This document shows, one piece after another, positions 35,968 through 45,077 of a stretch of DNA of 64,000 nt; positions within the stretch are counted from its first letter, which is position 1; the number at the start of each line of letters is the position of its first letter. The position numbers and the translations under genes are program-made. Below the pieces are notes generated by a model that saw nothing but the letters and a program-made list of their open reading frames with translations, did no database searches and had not been told where the DNA came from. The DNA comes from Rudaeicoccus suwonensis. GTDB taxonomy: Bacteria > Actinomycetota > Actinomycetes > Actinomycetales > Dermatophilaceae. The stretch lies in assembly GCF_007829035.1 (NCBI RefSeq), contig NZ_VIVQ01000001.1, positions 1,860,001 to 1,924,000 of the forward strand, given 5' to 3'.

Positions 35968-36136
35968 CACGAGATGTCGTCATTTGTCGGCGCTCGGCAC
36001 TGGTTCCGACCATTCTCGACATCTCGCGGAACAGGTAGCGACCAGAAACGACATCTCGCGACGAACGCCAAGCGCGCGAGGAACACACCAGCACAACAGC
36101 ACAACCTCGACGCCGCATCGGCGACTTATGTGTGAC
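35968..36136. repeat. 170-bp duplicated block, copy A
   Basis: It starts CACGAGATGTCGTCATTTGT and ends with the first hairpin core GCCGCATCGGCGACTTATGT plus GTGAC. It matches 36360-36530 apart from a handful of substitutions and a 2-bp indel. Inside are CGAGATGTCGT (35970-35980) and its inverted forms CGACATCTCG (36017-36026) and ACGACATCTCG (36048-36058), so the block can fold. It is non-coding and lies between convergent genes. Confidence 0.9.
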
Positions 36137-36214
36137 TGCCGCATCGGCGACTTATGTGTGACTGCCGCATCGGCGACTTATGTGTGACTGCCGCATCGGC
36201 AACGTATGTGTGAC
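36112..36214. repeat. 26-bp-period tandem array, four units
   Basis: Units start at 36112, 36138, 36164 and 36190. Each is core GCCGCATCGGCGACTTATGT followed by GTGAC and a T joint. The fourth is degenerate (GGCAACGTATG replaces GGCGACTTATG). GCCG-CAT-CGGC in each core is a small hairpin. Further single cores lie at 36261-36285 and, shortened, at 36302-36321. Only one unit is present at the equivalent place in copy B (36506-36530), so unit number varies between copies. Confidence 0.92.
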
Positions 36215-36359
36215 TACAGAGGCCAGTGTAAACCAGGTGACTGGTGAGGCGCTCAATTCGACCGCATCGGCGACTTATGTGTGACGACGCAATCACCGAG
36301 CGCCGCATCGGCGACTTCTGTCTCTGGGCACACGTGGCGCGGGTGGCGTGGCCCGGTGC

Positions 36360-36530
36360 CACGAGATGTCGTCATTTGTCGGCGCTCGTCACTGGTTCCG
36401 ACCATTCTCGACATCTCGCGGAACAGGTAGCGACCAGAAACGACATCTCACGACGAACGCCAAGCGCGCGAGGAACACATCAGCACAGCAGCACAACCTC
36501 AACGCGCCGCATCGGCGACTTATGTGTGAC
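36360..36530. repeat. 170-bp duplicated block, copy B
   Basis: The second copy of the block at 35968-36136, in the same orientation and 392 bp further on. The similarity continues past the core. Linker ACTACAGAAGCCAGCG (from 36529) matches ACTACAGAGGCCAGTG after copy A's array, with scattered transitions. The whole head-array-linker module is therefore duplicated and diverged. Confidence 0.9.
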
Positions 36531-36576
36531 TACAGAAGCCAGCGTGAACCAGGTGACCGGTGAGGCGCCAAACTCG

Positions 36577-36806
36577 ACCGAATCGGCGACTTATGTTGGG
36601 CAGCACAACCTCGACGCGCCGAATCGGCGACTTATGTTGGGCAGCACAACCTCGACGCGCCGCATCGGCGACTTATGTTGGGCAGCACAACCTCGACGCG
36701 CCGCATCGGCGACTTATGTTGGGCAGCACAACCTCGACGCGCCGCATCGGCGACTTATGTTGGGCAGCGCAGTCACAAAGCGCCGCATCGGCGACTTTTG
36801 TATGAC
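36577..36806. repeat. 41-bp-period tandem array, six units
   Basis: Units start at 36577, 36618, 36659, 36700, 36741 and 36782, exactly 41 bp apart. Each has the hairpin core GCCGCATCGGCGACTTATGT (the first two have GAATC in place of GCATC), then TGGGCAGCACAACC and TCGACGC. GTTG..CAAC adds a second small stem. The last two units diverge at their 3' side. The units derive from the end of the 170-bp block, which also carries CAGCACAACCTCGACGC. The array ends 30 bp before the hemE stop codon. Confidence 0.93.
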
Positions 36807-36835
36807 GTCGGCCAGCGAACCGCGCCGCCCCGACC

Positions 36836-37882
36836 TCAGCGGACCGAGATCTCGCGCACCCGTTCGACCACCCGCGTCAGCACGCCCGGATCCGTCGACG
36901 GCAGCACCCCGTGGCCGAGGTTGAAGATGTGCCCACGCGCAGATCGACCGGCGGCCACGATCTCGTCGATCGCGTCCGACAACGGCTCCCAGGGCGCGAA
37001 GAGCAGCGCCGGGTCGAGGTTGCCCTGCACGCTGTATGTCGGGCCGATCCGCTTGGCGGCCTCGTCGAGGGGGATGCGGAAATCCACCCCCACGACGTCG
37101 GCACCGGCCTCACCCATCGCGGCCAGCAACTCCCCCGTGCCGACACCGAAATGAATCCGCGGCACGTCGAGGTCGGCCACCGCCGCGAGCGCGTCACGCG
37201 AGTGGGGTTGCACGAACCGCAGGTAGTCGCGCAACGACAGCGCGCCGACCCAGGAGTCGAACAGTTGCACCGCAGACGCGCCCGCCTCGGCCTGCACCCG
37301 CAGGAATGTTCCAGAAATGCGAGCAAGCTTGGCGCACAACGCATTCCAGGTCTCGGGAGCGCCATACATCATCGCCTTGGTCCGCTCGTGATTGCGCGAC
37401 GGGCCGCCTTCGACCAGATAGCTGGCCAGGGTGAACGGCGCCCCGGCGAATCCGATGAGCGGGGTGCCCCCGAGTTCACCGCGCAGCAGGTGCACGGCTT
37501 CGGCGATGTCCTGCACCTGATCGGCGGACAGCTCCGGCAGCGCTTCGACATCGGCGAGGGTCCGCACCGGCGAGGCGACCACCGGCCCCACACCGGGCAC
37601 GATGTCGACGTCGATACCGGCCGCGGCAAGCGGCACGACGATGTCGCTGAAGAAGATCGCCGCGTCCACGCCATGGCGCCGGACCGGCTGCATCGTGATC
37701 TCGCAGACGAGTTCGGGAGTGCGGCACGCCTGCAGCATCGGCACGTCGGCACGCACCTGGCGGTATTCCGGCAGCGAACGTCCGGCCTGACGCATGAACC
37801 ACACCGGCGTCCGACTGACCGGCAGTCCACGTGCTGCTCGAACCAGGTCACTGTCTCGGGGGTCTGTCACAGGCGAAGTCAC
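36836..37882 (-). CDS. hemE: uroporphyrinogen decarboxylase
   Basis: A 348-residue TIM-barrel enzyme that converts uroporphyrinogen III to coproporphyrinogen III. The conserved N-terminal [16 protein letters not shown] gives the substrate-carboxylate arginines. The catalytic Asp is in AAIFFSDIV, and the late His is in [16 protein letters not shown]. The GTG at 37882 has GAGGA upstream; a GTG four codons later is possible. It should feed hemY-hemQ, from which it is separated by the MocR, MarR and repeat segments. Confidence 0.95.
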   Translation of the reverse strand: MTSPVTDPRDSDLVRAARGLPVSRTPVWFMRQAGRSLPEYRQVRADVPMLQACRTPELVCEITMQPVRRHGVDAAIFFSDIVVPLAAAGIDVDIVPGVGPVVASPVRTLADVEALPELSADQVQDIAEAVHLLRGELGGTPLIGFAGAPFTLASYLVEGGPSRNHERTKAMMYGAPETWNALCAKLARISGTFLRVQAEAGASAVQLFDSWVGALSLRDYLRFVQPHSRDALAAVADLDVPRIHFGVGTGELLAAMGEAGADVVGVDFRIPLDEAAKRIGPTYSVQGNLDPALLFAPWEPLSDAIDEIVAAGRSARGHIFNLGHGVLPSTDPGVLTRVVERVREISVR

Positions 37883-37913
37883 GTGGCCGATCCTCGCACG
37901 CTTCCGCTGGGCT

Positions 37914-38753
37914 TCAGGACGCCACCAGTGCGACTCCCAGGACAGCCAAGCCCACACCGACGAGCTGTATGCCGCGCAGCCTCTCGTGCAACACGAATCG
38001 CGCCCAAGCCAGCGTCGCCACCGGATACAACGAGCCGAGCACGCTCGCGACGGCAAGGCTGCCGCGAGAGGACGCGAGGGCGAACAGTCCGTTCGCGCTC
38101 AGGTCGATGCAGCCGACTGCCATGACCAGCGGGATCGTGCGGCGCGGAATCGACGTCGCGCCAGCCAGTTTCGGCCGCACCCGCCAGGTCGTGAACAACA
38201 CGCAGGCACTGGCCAAGCGCATCGCCCACAACGTGCCGACGACGCTGGTTGCTCCGCCGCGGTCGAGGAAGAAGAACGTGAGCCCGAAGCCGACGGCAGC
38301 TGCCACCGCCAGCAGCACCGGTCGCCGACTGACCTGACCGGACAGCTCGGGCCCGGATGCGAGCGCAGCGCCAATGAGGGCGACCGCCATACCGACTCCG
38401 ACGACGATGGTCACGTGATTGCCGGTTGCGAAGCCGATCGCGACCGGCACGAGCGCCCCCATCGCCGAGATCGGCGAGATGACGCCCATGGTGCCGGCCG
38501 ACAGCGCTGCATAGAAGCACGACAGTGCGATGCACCCGCAGACGCCGGCGCACAGCCCGTAACCGAACCATGGCCCGGACGGCCGGCCGTCGATCGCGAC
38601 TGTCGCGGCGAACACCACCGAGATCGCGATCAACCCACCCAGTTGTGAGATCGCGACCACCCGCATTGCGGCATACCGCCTGCTGAACAATCCGCCGCAG
38701 AAGTCGGACGTGCCCCATGCGGCGCTCGAGGCGAGCGCAAGAAGAGCGATCAT
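37914..38753 (-). CDS. EamA/DMT-family transporter
   Basis: A 279-residue protein with ten hydrophobic helices in two EamA repeats (about 3-135 and 145-279). Typical segments are [19 protein letters not shown] at the start and [21 protein letters not shown] in the second repeat. It is a drug/metabolite-type exporter of unknown cargo. It starts 2 nt after the PEP-mutase-like gene stop and ends 32 bp before hemE. Confidence 0.88.
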   Translation of the reverse strand: MIALLALASSAAWGTSDFCGGLFSRRYAAMRVVAISQLGGLIAISVVFAATVAIDGRPSGPWFGYGLCAGVCGCIALSCFYAALSAGTMGVISPISAMGALVPVAIGFATGNHVTIVVGVGMAVALIGAALASGPELSGQVSRRPVLLAVAAAVGFGLTFFFLDRGGATSVVGTLWAMRLASACVLFTTWRVRPKLAGATSIPRRTIPLVMAVGCIDLSANGLFALASSRGSLAVASVLGSLYPVATLAWARFVLHERLRGIQLVGVGLAVLGVALVAS

Positions 38754-38755
38754 CC

Positions 38756-39547
38756 TCAGCCGCCGAAGACGACCGCGCGACGCTCGGCCGGCAGCGCGCC
38801 CGCGAGGTAACCGGTGCTTCCCTGGTCCCGCAACTCGTCAGCTCCCCGCAGCAGCGCACCGTACGCCGCCCATGCCAAGGCTCCCCCGGTTGACACGCGG
38901 CGAACACCAAGGTCCGCGAGGTCGCGCACACTCGGAATGCCTGCGATCGCAAGCACATTCACTGGTGCACCGAGGGCCACGATCCGCGAGATGTCAGCGG
39001 CGGCAACGACACCCGGTGCATACAGGACGTCCGCACCTGCCGCCCGGAAGGCCGCCAGCCGCGTGACGGTGTCGTCGACGTCGCCTGCGGCATACAGGTG
39101 GTTCTCGGCGCGGGCGATCAGCAGCATGCCGTGACGGTGTGCCGCCTGCGCGGCGATGCCGACACGTTCGGTCGCCGTGGGCAGATCGAGCACGACCCCC
39201 GCCACCGGGTCGTAGTCCTCGATCGACACTCCGGCGGCGCCGGCGTCCGCGAGCGCCTCGACCGTGTGTTCGACTCCTGGACTGTGGGGATAACAGGCCT
39301 CGGCGTCGACCTGCACCGGCACGTCCACGGCGTCGGTGAGTGCAGTCACGTGAGCGCACAACTCGTCCAGGCTCACCTGCTGGTCGGCCTTGCCGAGACT
39401 CGCTGCGAGCCCGGAACTCGTCGTCGCAAGTGCCGGATATCCAGCGCTGGCAAGCACTTTCGCCGATCCGACATCAAACGGGTTCGGTATGACGAAGGTC
39501 CCGTGACGATGCAGATCAGCGAACTGCCGACGAGCGATGGTGAGCAT
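38756..39547 (-). CDS. isocitrate lyase / PEP mutase superfamily protein
   Basis: A 263-residue (beta/alpha)8 protein with FVIPNPFDVGSAKVLASAGYPALATTSSG, the metal-site VQVDAEACY, GVSIEDYDP and ARAENHLYA. Small ICL/PEP-mutase paralogues of this size include carboxyphosphonoenolpyruvate mutases and oxaloacetate hydrolases. The exact reaction is not determined. It is co-transcribed with the EamA transporter and lies between hemE and DUF3000, genes that I recall as near neighbours in other actinobacteria. Confidence 0.85.
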   Translation of the reverse strand: MLTIARRQFADLHRHGTFVIPNPFDVGSAKVLASAGYPALATTSSGLAASLGKADQQVSLDELCAHVTALTDAVDVPVQVDAEACYPHSPGVEHTVEALADAGAAGVSIEDYDPVAGVVLDLPTATERVGIAAQAAHRHGMLLIARAENHLYAAGDVDDTVTRLAAFRAAGADVLYAPGVVAAADISRIVALGAPVNVLAIAGIPSVRDLADLGVRRVSTGGALAWAAYGALLRGADELRDQGSTGYLAGALPAERRAVVFGG

Positions 39548-39676
39548 CGGACCATGCTGTCACGCATCGCGCCTCGGACCCGCCGGATCGGTCGCATCCT
39601 TGAACTGGACGACTGTCGCGACCCGCCGATGCCGGCCTCCCGGCATCGAAGGCATGTACGACCTACTCTTACGGAC

Positions 39677-40264
39677 GTGGCAACAAGAAACATCAGCGGC
39701 GACGCCGCTGCCGACTTCCAGCACGCGGTCGCCTGCCTGCAAACGGTGCGACTGCGTCCGGAGCTTCGGCTCACCGAGGTGCCTTCCCCCGGTCGCATCG
39801 CGCCCCATTCGGTCGCGATGTCGGTCGACGTGCTCGGCGCTCCCGACGACGCCGACGAGGAGCTCGCATCGGGCCGTTTCGTGGTGCTGCACGACCCGAG
39901 TTTCCCTGAGCCCTGGGAAGGTTCGTGGCGCATCGTCACGTTCGCCCGCGCCGAGATCGACGCCGAGACCGGCACCGACCCGCTGCTCGGAGAGGTCGGT
40001 TGGAGCTGGCTCACCGATTCGTTGGCGGATGGCGACGCGACATTCCGGGCCGAGGCCGGCACGGTCACCCGGGTGATCTCTGAGGGCTTCGGGTCGTTGG
40101 CCGACAACGTCACGACGGTCGACCTCGAGGTCCGCGCCTCGTGGACGCCGACCGGCATCGACCTGGGCAACCACTTGTCTGCGTGGACCAATCTGTTGTG
40201 CACCATTGCGGGGCTGCCGCCCCTGCCCGAGGGCGTCGTAGCCCTTCCCGGCCAACGTCGATGA
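39677..40264 (+). CDS. DUF3000 protein
   Basis: A 195-residue actinobacteria-restricted family of unknown function. It has DFQHAVACLQTVRLRPELRLTEVPSPGRIAPHSVAMS, a GRFVVLHDPSFPEPWEGSWRIV core and the C-terminal WTPTGIDLGNHLSAW segment. The start is a GTG at 39677. It overlaps ribonuclease D by ATGA (40261-40264), so the two are coupled. Confidence 0.87.
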   Translation: MATRNISGDAAADFQHAVACLQTVRLRPELRLTEVPSPGRIAPHSVAMSVDVLGAPDDADEELASGRFVVLHDPSFPEPWEGSWRIVTFARAEIDAETGTDPLLGEVGWSWLTDSLADGDATFRAEAGTVTRVISEGFGSLADNVTTVDLEVRASWTPTGIDLGNHLSAWTNLLCTIAGLPPLPEGVVALPGQRR

Positions 40265-41535
40265 GTTCGGCGGACTCTCCGCCACCGGCATCCGACGTGC
40301 CGGTCCTGACCGAACCGGCCGAGGGCGTGCCGGACGTCATACAAAGCGAACGTGCACTCGTAGCCGCCGCCGAGGCGATCGCCGAAGGCACCGGCCCAGT
40401 TGCCCTGGATGCCGAACGCGCCGGCGGGTTCCGCTACGGCAATCGTGCGTACCTCGTGCAGCTGCGACGCGAAGGCTCCGGCAGCTTCCTGTTCGACCCG
40501 ATTGCCGTGCCCGACCTGTCCCCCATTCAGACCGCCATCGGCGACGCGGAGTGGGTGCTGCACGCGGCCACACAGGACCTGCCGTGCCTGGCCGAACTCG
40601 GCCTCCATCCCACGGCCCTGTTCGACACAGAGCTCGGTGCCCGCTTGGCGGGACTGCCACGCGTCGGCCTCGCCGCGGTGGTCGAGAACTACCTGGGCAT
40701 CTCGCTGGCAAAAGAGCACTCGGCGGTCGACTGGTCGACGAGACCCCTGCCCGAACCCTGGCTCACGTATGCCGCATTGGACGTCGAGTTGCTCGTCCAG
40801 GTGCGCGACGCGATGTATGCCGATCTGGCCGGTCAACAGAAACTCGAACTGGCCCTGCAGGACTTCGCGGCGCTGACCCATTTCACCGGCCCTCCGGTGC
40901 GCACCGACCCGTGGCGGCGCACCTCAGGCATGCACAAGATCAGGGATCGTCGGGCCATCGCGCGGGTGCGCGAGCTGTGGCTGACCCGTGATCGCATCGC
41001 GGCCGCCAACGACACGGCACCAGGTCGCGTCCTGCCGGATTACCTGATCGTGGTCCTGGCCAACCTGGCGCCGACCACTCCGGAGGCATTGCGCGCTGCC
41101 GGCGCCAGCGAGCGGCCGGCCTCCCGCAGCAGGGCGCGCATCGCGCACCGCGGCATCGAGCGCCATGCCGAGGAGTGGCTGAGCGCCATACGTCGCGTGA
41201 ACGAACTCACCGACCGGCAACTGCCACCGGCCACCGTTCGCAACGACTCTCCGCCGCCACCTCGGGTCTGGGCCGACCGCGACCCGATGGCCTCCGCCCG
41301 CCTCACCTACGTCCGCGAACAGCTGACCGAACTCAGCGAGCAGCGCACGATCCCGCTGGAGAATCTGATCACCCCTGACACCCTGCGACGGGCGCTCTGG
41401 GGAGCTCCGAAGACGTTGGACGAGAGCGTGATTCGCACCCAGCTGAGCGATCTCGGGGCACGGCAATGGCAGCAGGACATCGTCACTCCACTCATCCTCG
41501 AAGCGCCGACGACGGCCCCTGTTACCGACGAGTAA
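40261..41535 (+). CDS. ribonuclease D family 3'-5' exonuclease with HRDC domain
   Basis: A 424-residue DEDD-type exonuclease. Catalytic acids are in VALDAERAG (Asp, Glu), HAATQDLPCL (Asp) and LTYAALDVELL (Tyr, Asp). HRDC-like helical domains follow (about 230-310 and the C-terminal region). It probably trims structured RNA or tRNA 3' ends. It is coupled to DUF3000; the fadA gene follows after 51 bp. Confidence 0.9.
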   Translation: MSSADSPPPASDVPVLTEPAEGVPDVIQSERALVAAAEAIAEGTGPVALDAERAGGFRYGNRAYLVQLRREGSGSFLFDPIAVPDLSPIQTAIGDAEWVLHAATQDLPCLAELGLHPTALFDTELGARLAGLPRVGLAAVVENYLGISLAKEHSAVDWSTRPLPEPWLTYAALDVELLVQVRDAMYADLAGQQKLELALQDFAALTHFTGPPVRTDPWRRTSGMHKIRDRRAIARVRELWLTRDRIAAANDTAPGRVLPDYLIVVLANLAPTTPEALRAAGASERPASRSRARIAHRGIERHAEEWLSAIRRVNELTDRQLPPATVRNDSPPPPRVWADRDPMASARLTYVREQLTELSEQRTIPLENLITPDTLRRALWGAPKTLDESVIRTQLSDLGARQWQQDIVTPLILEAPTTAPVTDE

Positions 41536-41586
41536 CAACCGGGTTAGAGTGAGTTCGTCAACTCGTTCGCTCTCTCGGGAGGCATC

Positions 41587-42816
41587 GTGCCCCGCACGCT
41601 CTCTGAGGTCGTCTTCGTCGATGGTGTCCGCACACCGTTCGGCAAGGCCGGGGACAAGGGCATGTACGCCCAGACCCGCGCCGACGACCTGGTCATCAAA
41701 TGCATTCGTGAACTTCTGCGCCGCAACCCCGACCTCGATCCGGCCAAGGTCGAAGAAGTCGCCATCGCCGCCACGACCCAGATCGGCGACCAGGGTCTGA
41801 CACTCGGTCGCGTGGCGGGTCTGCTGGCCGGGCTGCCGAAGTCGACTCCGGGATATTCGATCGACCGGATGTGCGCCGGCGCGATGACAGCGGTCACCAA
41901 CACCGCGTCGAGCATCGCCTTCGGCTCCTACGACATCGGCATCGCCGGTGGCGTCGAGCACATGGGCCGTCACCCCATGGGTGAGGGCGTCGATCCGAAC
42001 CCGCGCATCATCGCCGAGAAGCTCGTCGACCCCTCGGCGCTGGTCATGGGTGAGACCGCCGAGAACCTGCACGATCGCTTCCCGCACATCACCAAGGAGC
42101 GTTGCGACGCCTTCGCCGTCGGCAGCCAGAACAAACTCGCTCAGGCGTATGCCGACGGCCGGATCCAGCCCGACCTGATCACGGTCGCCACGCGGCACAC
42201 CGAGAACGGTTGGGGCCTGGCCACGACCGACGAGCCGCCGCGTCCCGGCACAACCGTCGACGACCTCGCGCAGCTGAAGACGCCTTTCCGTCCGCACGGC
42301 AACGTGACCGCCGGCAACGCGGCCGGCCTCAACGACGGCGCGACCGCCTGCCTGCTGGCATCCGAAAATGCAGCAACCGCAATCGGTTTGCCGATCGCGA
42401 TGCGCCTGGTCAACTACGCCTTCGTCGGCGTCGAGCCGGAGGTCATGGGCATCGGCCCGGTGCCCGCCACCGAAAAAGCGCTCGCCAAGGCCGGTCTCGG
42501 CATCGAGGACATCGGCCTGTTCGAGCTCAACGAGGCATTCGCCGTGCAGGTGCTGGCCTTCCTCGACCACTTCGGCATCGCCGACGATGACCCGCGGGTC
42601 AACGAGTATGGCGGTGCCATCGCCACCGGCCACCCTCTCGCGTCCTCCGGCGTGCGCCTGATGACGCAACTGGCACGTCAGTTCGCCGAGCACCCCGACG
42701 TGCGCTACGGCCTGACCGCTATGTGCATCGGCATCGGCATGGGCGGAGCGGTGATTTGGGAGAACCCGCACCACCCCGACTACGTCAGCAGTGTCACCGA
42801 AGGAGCAGCCCGATGA
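41587..42816 (+). CDS. fadA: acetyl-CoA C-acyltransferase (thiolase)
   Basis: A 409-residue thiolase for the last step of fatty-acid beta-oxidation. The nucleophile is Cys96 in DRMCAGAM. His349 is in ATGHPLASSG, and Cys380 is in AMCIGIGMGG. The start is a GTG with GGGAGG five bases upstream. The stop overlaps the fadB start by ATGA. Together they form a two-gene trifunctional-enzyme operon. Confidence 0.93.
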   Translation: MPRTLSEVVFVDGVRTPFGKAGDKGMYAQTRADDLVIKCIRELLRRNPDLDPAKVEEVAIAATTQIGDQGLTLGRVAGLLAGLPKSTPGYSIDRMCAGAMTAVTNTASSIAFGSYDIGIAGGVEHMGRHPMGEGVDPNPRIIAEKLVDPSALVMGETAENLHDRFPHITKERCDAFAVGSQNKLAQAYADGRIQPDLITVATRHTENGWGLATTDEPPRPGTTVDDLAQLKTPFRPHGNVTAGNAAGLNDGATACLLASENAATAIGLPIAMRLVNYAFVGVEPEVMGIGPVPATEKALAKAGLGIEDIGLFELNEAFAVQVLAFLDHFGIADDDPRVNEYGGAIATGHPLASSGVRLMTQLARQFAEHPDVRYGLTAMCIGIGMGGAVIWENPHHPDYVSSVTEGAAR

Positions 42817-44951
42817 GCACCACCACCGAGACCACCCAGGGCACGACCGGACTGCCCCAGGTCGACGAGGTCGTCACGCACGCGCACGTGCACGACATCC
42901 AGCTGCCGAGCGGCACCTTCGCGCTCATCACCCTGGACAACGGTTTCAACCACACCAAGCCGAACACCTTTGGTGCACAGGGCCTTTCGGAGCTCGCTGC
43001 GGCATTGGACACCCTGCACCAGCGGGCGACGTCCGGCGAGATCGTCGGCGTGGGTGTCACCGGCAAGCCGTTCATCATGGCTGTCGGTGCCGATCTGACC
43101 GGCGTGCCAGCGATCACCACGCGTGAGCAGGCTCTTGAGATCGCGCGGCTTGGCCACCAGACGTTCTCGCGAATCGCCGACCTGCCGGTGGCGACTTTCG
43201 GCTTCATCAACGGCGCGTCGATGGGCGGTGGCGTGGAAATCGCGCTGTATGCCGACTACCGCACCATCTCCTCCGATGTCCCGGCGTACGCGACTCCGGA
43301 GTGTTTCCTCGGACTGGTCCCCGGATGGGGTGGCACCTACCTGGTGCCGCGGCTGATCGGCACCGAGGGCGCGGCGAAGCTGATCGTGACCAACCCGCTG
43401 TCGCAGAACCGCATGATCAAGGGCAAGGACGCCTTCGCCCTGGGCTTGGCGGACCGACTGCTGGAGCCGGTGACCTTCCTGGAGGACTCGCTGGCGTTCG
43501 CCGACCGGGTCATCGCCGGCTCCGAGACGGTCGAGCGCACGCCGGTCGACACCGACGACGAGGCCGCCTGGAACGCTCCGCTGGACAAGGCTGCTGCCGA
43601 CGCCGACGGGCGCACCGGCAAGGCCGCGCCTGCGCCATACCGCGCGATCGAATTGATGCGCCTGGCCCGCACGGCGACCCGCGAGGAGGCTTTCGAGGCC
43701 GAGAACCAAGCCCTCGCCGATCTGATCATGAGCGACGAACTGCGCTCGGGTCTTTACGCATTCGATCTGGTGCAGAAGCGGGCCAAGCGGCCGGCAGGCG
43801 CACCCGACAAGTCCCTTGCGCGCAAGGTGACCAAGGTCGGCGTCGTCGGTGCGGGCCTCATGGCCAGCCAGATGGCGCTGCTGTTCGCGCGCCGGCTGAA
43901 GGTGCCGGTCGTCATGACCGACCTCGACCAGCAGCGGGTCGACAAGGGCGTGGCGTATGTCCACGACGAGGTCGACAAGCTCGCGGCCAAGGGCCGGGTC
44001 AGCGCCGACGGAGCCAACCGGCTCAAGGCTCTGGTGACCGGTTCGACCAGCAAGGACGGCTTCGCAGACGCCGACTTCGTCATAGAGGCCGTCTTCGAGG
44101 AGATGTCGGTCAAGAAGACCGTTTTCGCGCAGGTCGAGGACGTCGTCACTCCGGAGTGCGTGCTGGCGACCAACACCTCCTCGCTGGACATCACCGAGAT
44201 GGCGGCCGACCTGAAGCACCCCGAGCGGGTCGTCGGCTTCCACTTCTTCAACCCCGTCGCGGTGATGCCGTTGCTGGAGATCATCCGCGGCGACCGGACC
44301 GACGACGCAACGTTGGCAACGGCGTTCGCGACCTCGCGCGGTCTGGGCAAGACCAGCATCCTGGTCAAGAACTCGCCGTCCTTCGTGGTCAACCGACTGC
44401 TCGGGCGGTTCATGGGTGAGTCAGGGCGCATCGTCGACGAGGGCACGCCGATCTCGGTCGTCGAGCAGGCCTTCGCCGGTCTGACCCCGATGCCGCCGTT
44501 CATGCTGATCAGCCTGGTCGGTCCGGCGATCGCCCTACACAACAGCGAGACTCTGGCGGCGGCCTTCCCGGAGCGGTTCAGCGCGTCGCCGAACCTTGCC
44601 AAGGTCGTCGAAGCGAAGATCCCCAGCTTCTACGGCAGCGACGGCGCCATCGACCCCGAGGTGCTCGCGCTGTTCGAGGCACCCGCCGACCCGGTCGTGC
44701 TCACCGGCGAGCAGGTGCGCGAGCGTGCCCTGGAGGCGCTGGCCGACGAGATCCGTCGGATGCTCGACGAGGGCGTGGTGCAGGGGCCGCAGGACATCGA
44801 TCTGGCGATGATCACCGGTGCAGGCTTCCCGTTCTGGAACGGCGGCGTCACTCCGCTGCTGGACCGCTCGGGCATCTCCGAGAAGGTCACCGGACGGCGA
44901 TTCCTGCCGCGCGGGGTCGCAAGCGTTCCGGAGGCCGCAACCGCGGGCTGA
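42813..44951 (+). CDS. fadB: multifunctional enoyl-CoA hydratase / 3-hydroxyacyl-CoA dehydrogenase
   Basis: A 712-residue FadB-type protein. The N-terminal crotonase domain (about 20-250) has GASMGGGVEIALYADYRT and CFLGLVPGWGGTY. The NAD-binding 3-hydroxyacyl-CoA dehydrogenase domain starts at about 341 with VGVVGAGLMASQMA. The catalytic His is in VVGFHFFNPV, and C-terminal 3HCDH domains run to the end. It converts enoyl-CoA to 3-ketoacyl-CoA for FadA. AAGGAG precedes the ATG that overlaps fadA. Confidence 0.94.
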   Translation: MSTTTETTQGTTGLPQVDEVVTHAHVHDIQLPSGTFALITLDNGFNHTKPNTFGAQGLSELAAALDTLHQRATSGEIVGVGVTGKPFIMAVGADLTGVPAITTREQALEIARLGHQTFSRIADLPVATFGFINGASMGGGVEIALYADYRTISSDVPAYATPECFLGLVPGWGGTYLVPRLIGTEGAAKLIVTNPLSQNRMIKGKDAFALGLADRLLEPVTFLEDSLAFADRVIAGSETVERTPVDTDDEAAWNAPLDKAAADADGRTGKAAPAPYRAIELMRLARTATREEAFEAENQALADLIMSDELRSGLYAFDLVQKRAKRPAGAPDKSLARKVTKVGVVGAGLMASQMALLFARRLKVPVVMTDLDQQRVDKGVAYVHDEVDKLAAKGRVSADGANRLKALVTGSTSKDGFADADFVIEAVFEEMSVKKTVFAQVEDVVTPECVLATNTSSLDITEMAADLKHPERVVGFHFFNPVAVMPLLEIIRGDRTDDATLATAFATSRGLGKTSILVKNSPSFVVNRLLGRFMGESGRIVDEGTPISVVEQAFAGLTPMPPFMLISLVGPAIALHNSETLAAAFPERFSASPNLAKVVEAKIPSFYGSDGAIDPEVLALFEAPADPVVLTGEQVRERALEALADEIRRMLDEGVVQGPQDIDLAMITGAGFPFWNGGVTPLLDRSGISEKVTGRRFLPRGVASVPEAATAG

Positions 44952-45065
44952 GCCCCGTCATACAGGGCAATTCGCTGTCGACGACGGCGGCGACACCTGG
45001 GATGCACGGTGGACCGGTGCGTGGCGACACACAGGCTGAGTTCACCGTGCATCTCATATGTGATC

Positions 45066-45071
45066 TACAAT
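45066..45071 (+). promoter_or_regulatory. -10 element (TACAAT) of a probable leaderless promoter
   Basis: TACAAT ends 6 bp before the ATG at 45078 of the HTH-MurA gene, so transcription would begin at or next to the start codon. No ribosome-binding site is present. TTCACC about 19 bp upstream is a weak -35 candidate. Confidence 0.55.
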
Positions 45072-45077
45072 TTCGGC

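Noticed and set aside
36112-36806. CRISPR array
   Set aside because: Periods are 26 and 41 bp, the sequences between cores are themselves repeated rather than unique, and no cas gene is present.
36244-36924. 226-aa repetitive protein-coding frame over the array
   Set aside because: The 41-bp period is not a multiple of three, so the peptide repeat shifts frame. There is no ribosome site, and the frame runs into hemE antisense. It is open only because the repeat lacks stops in several frames.
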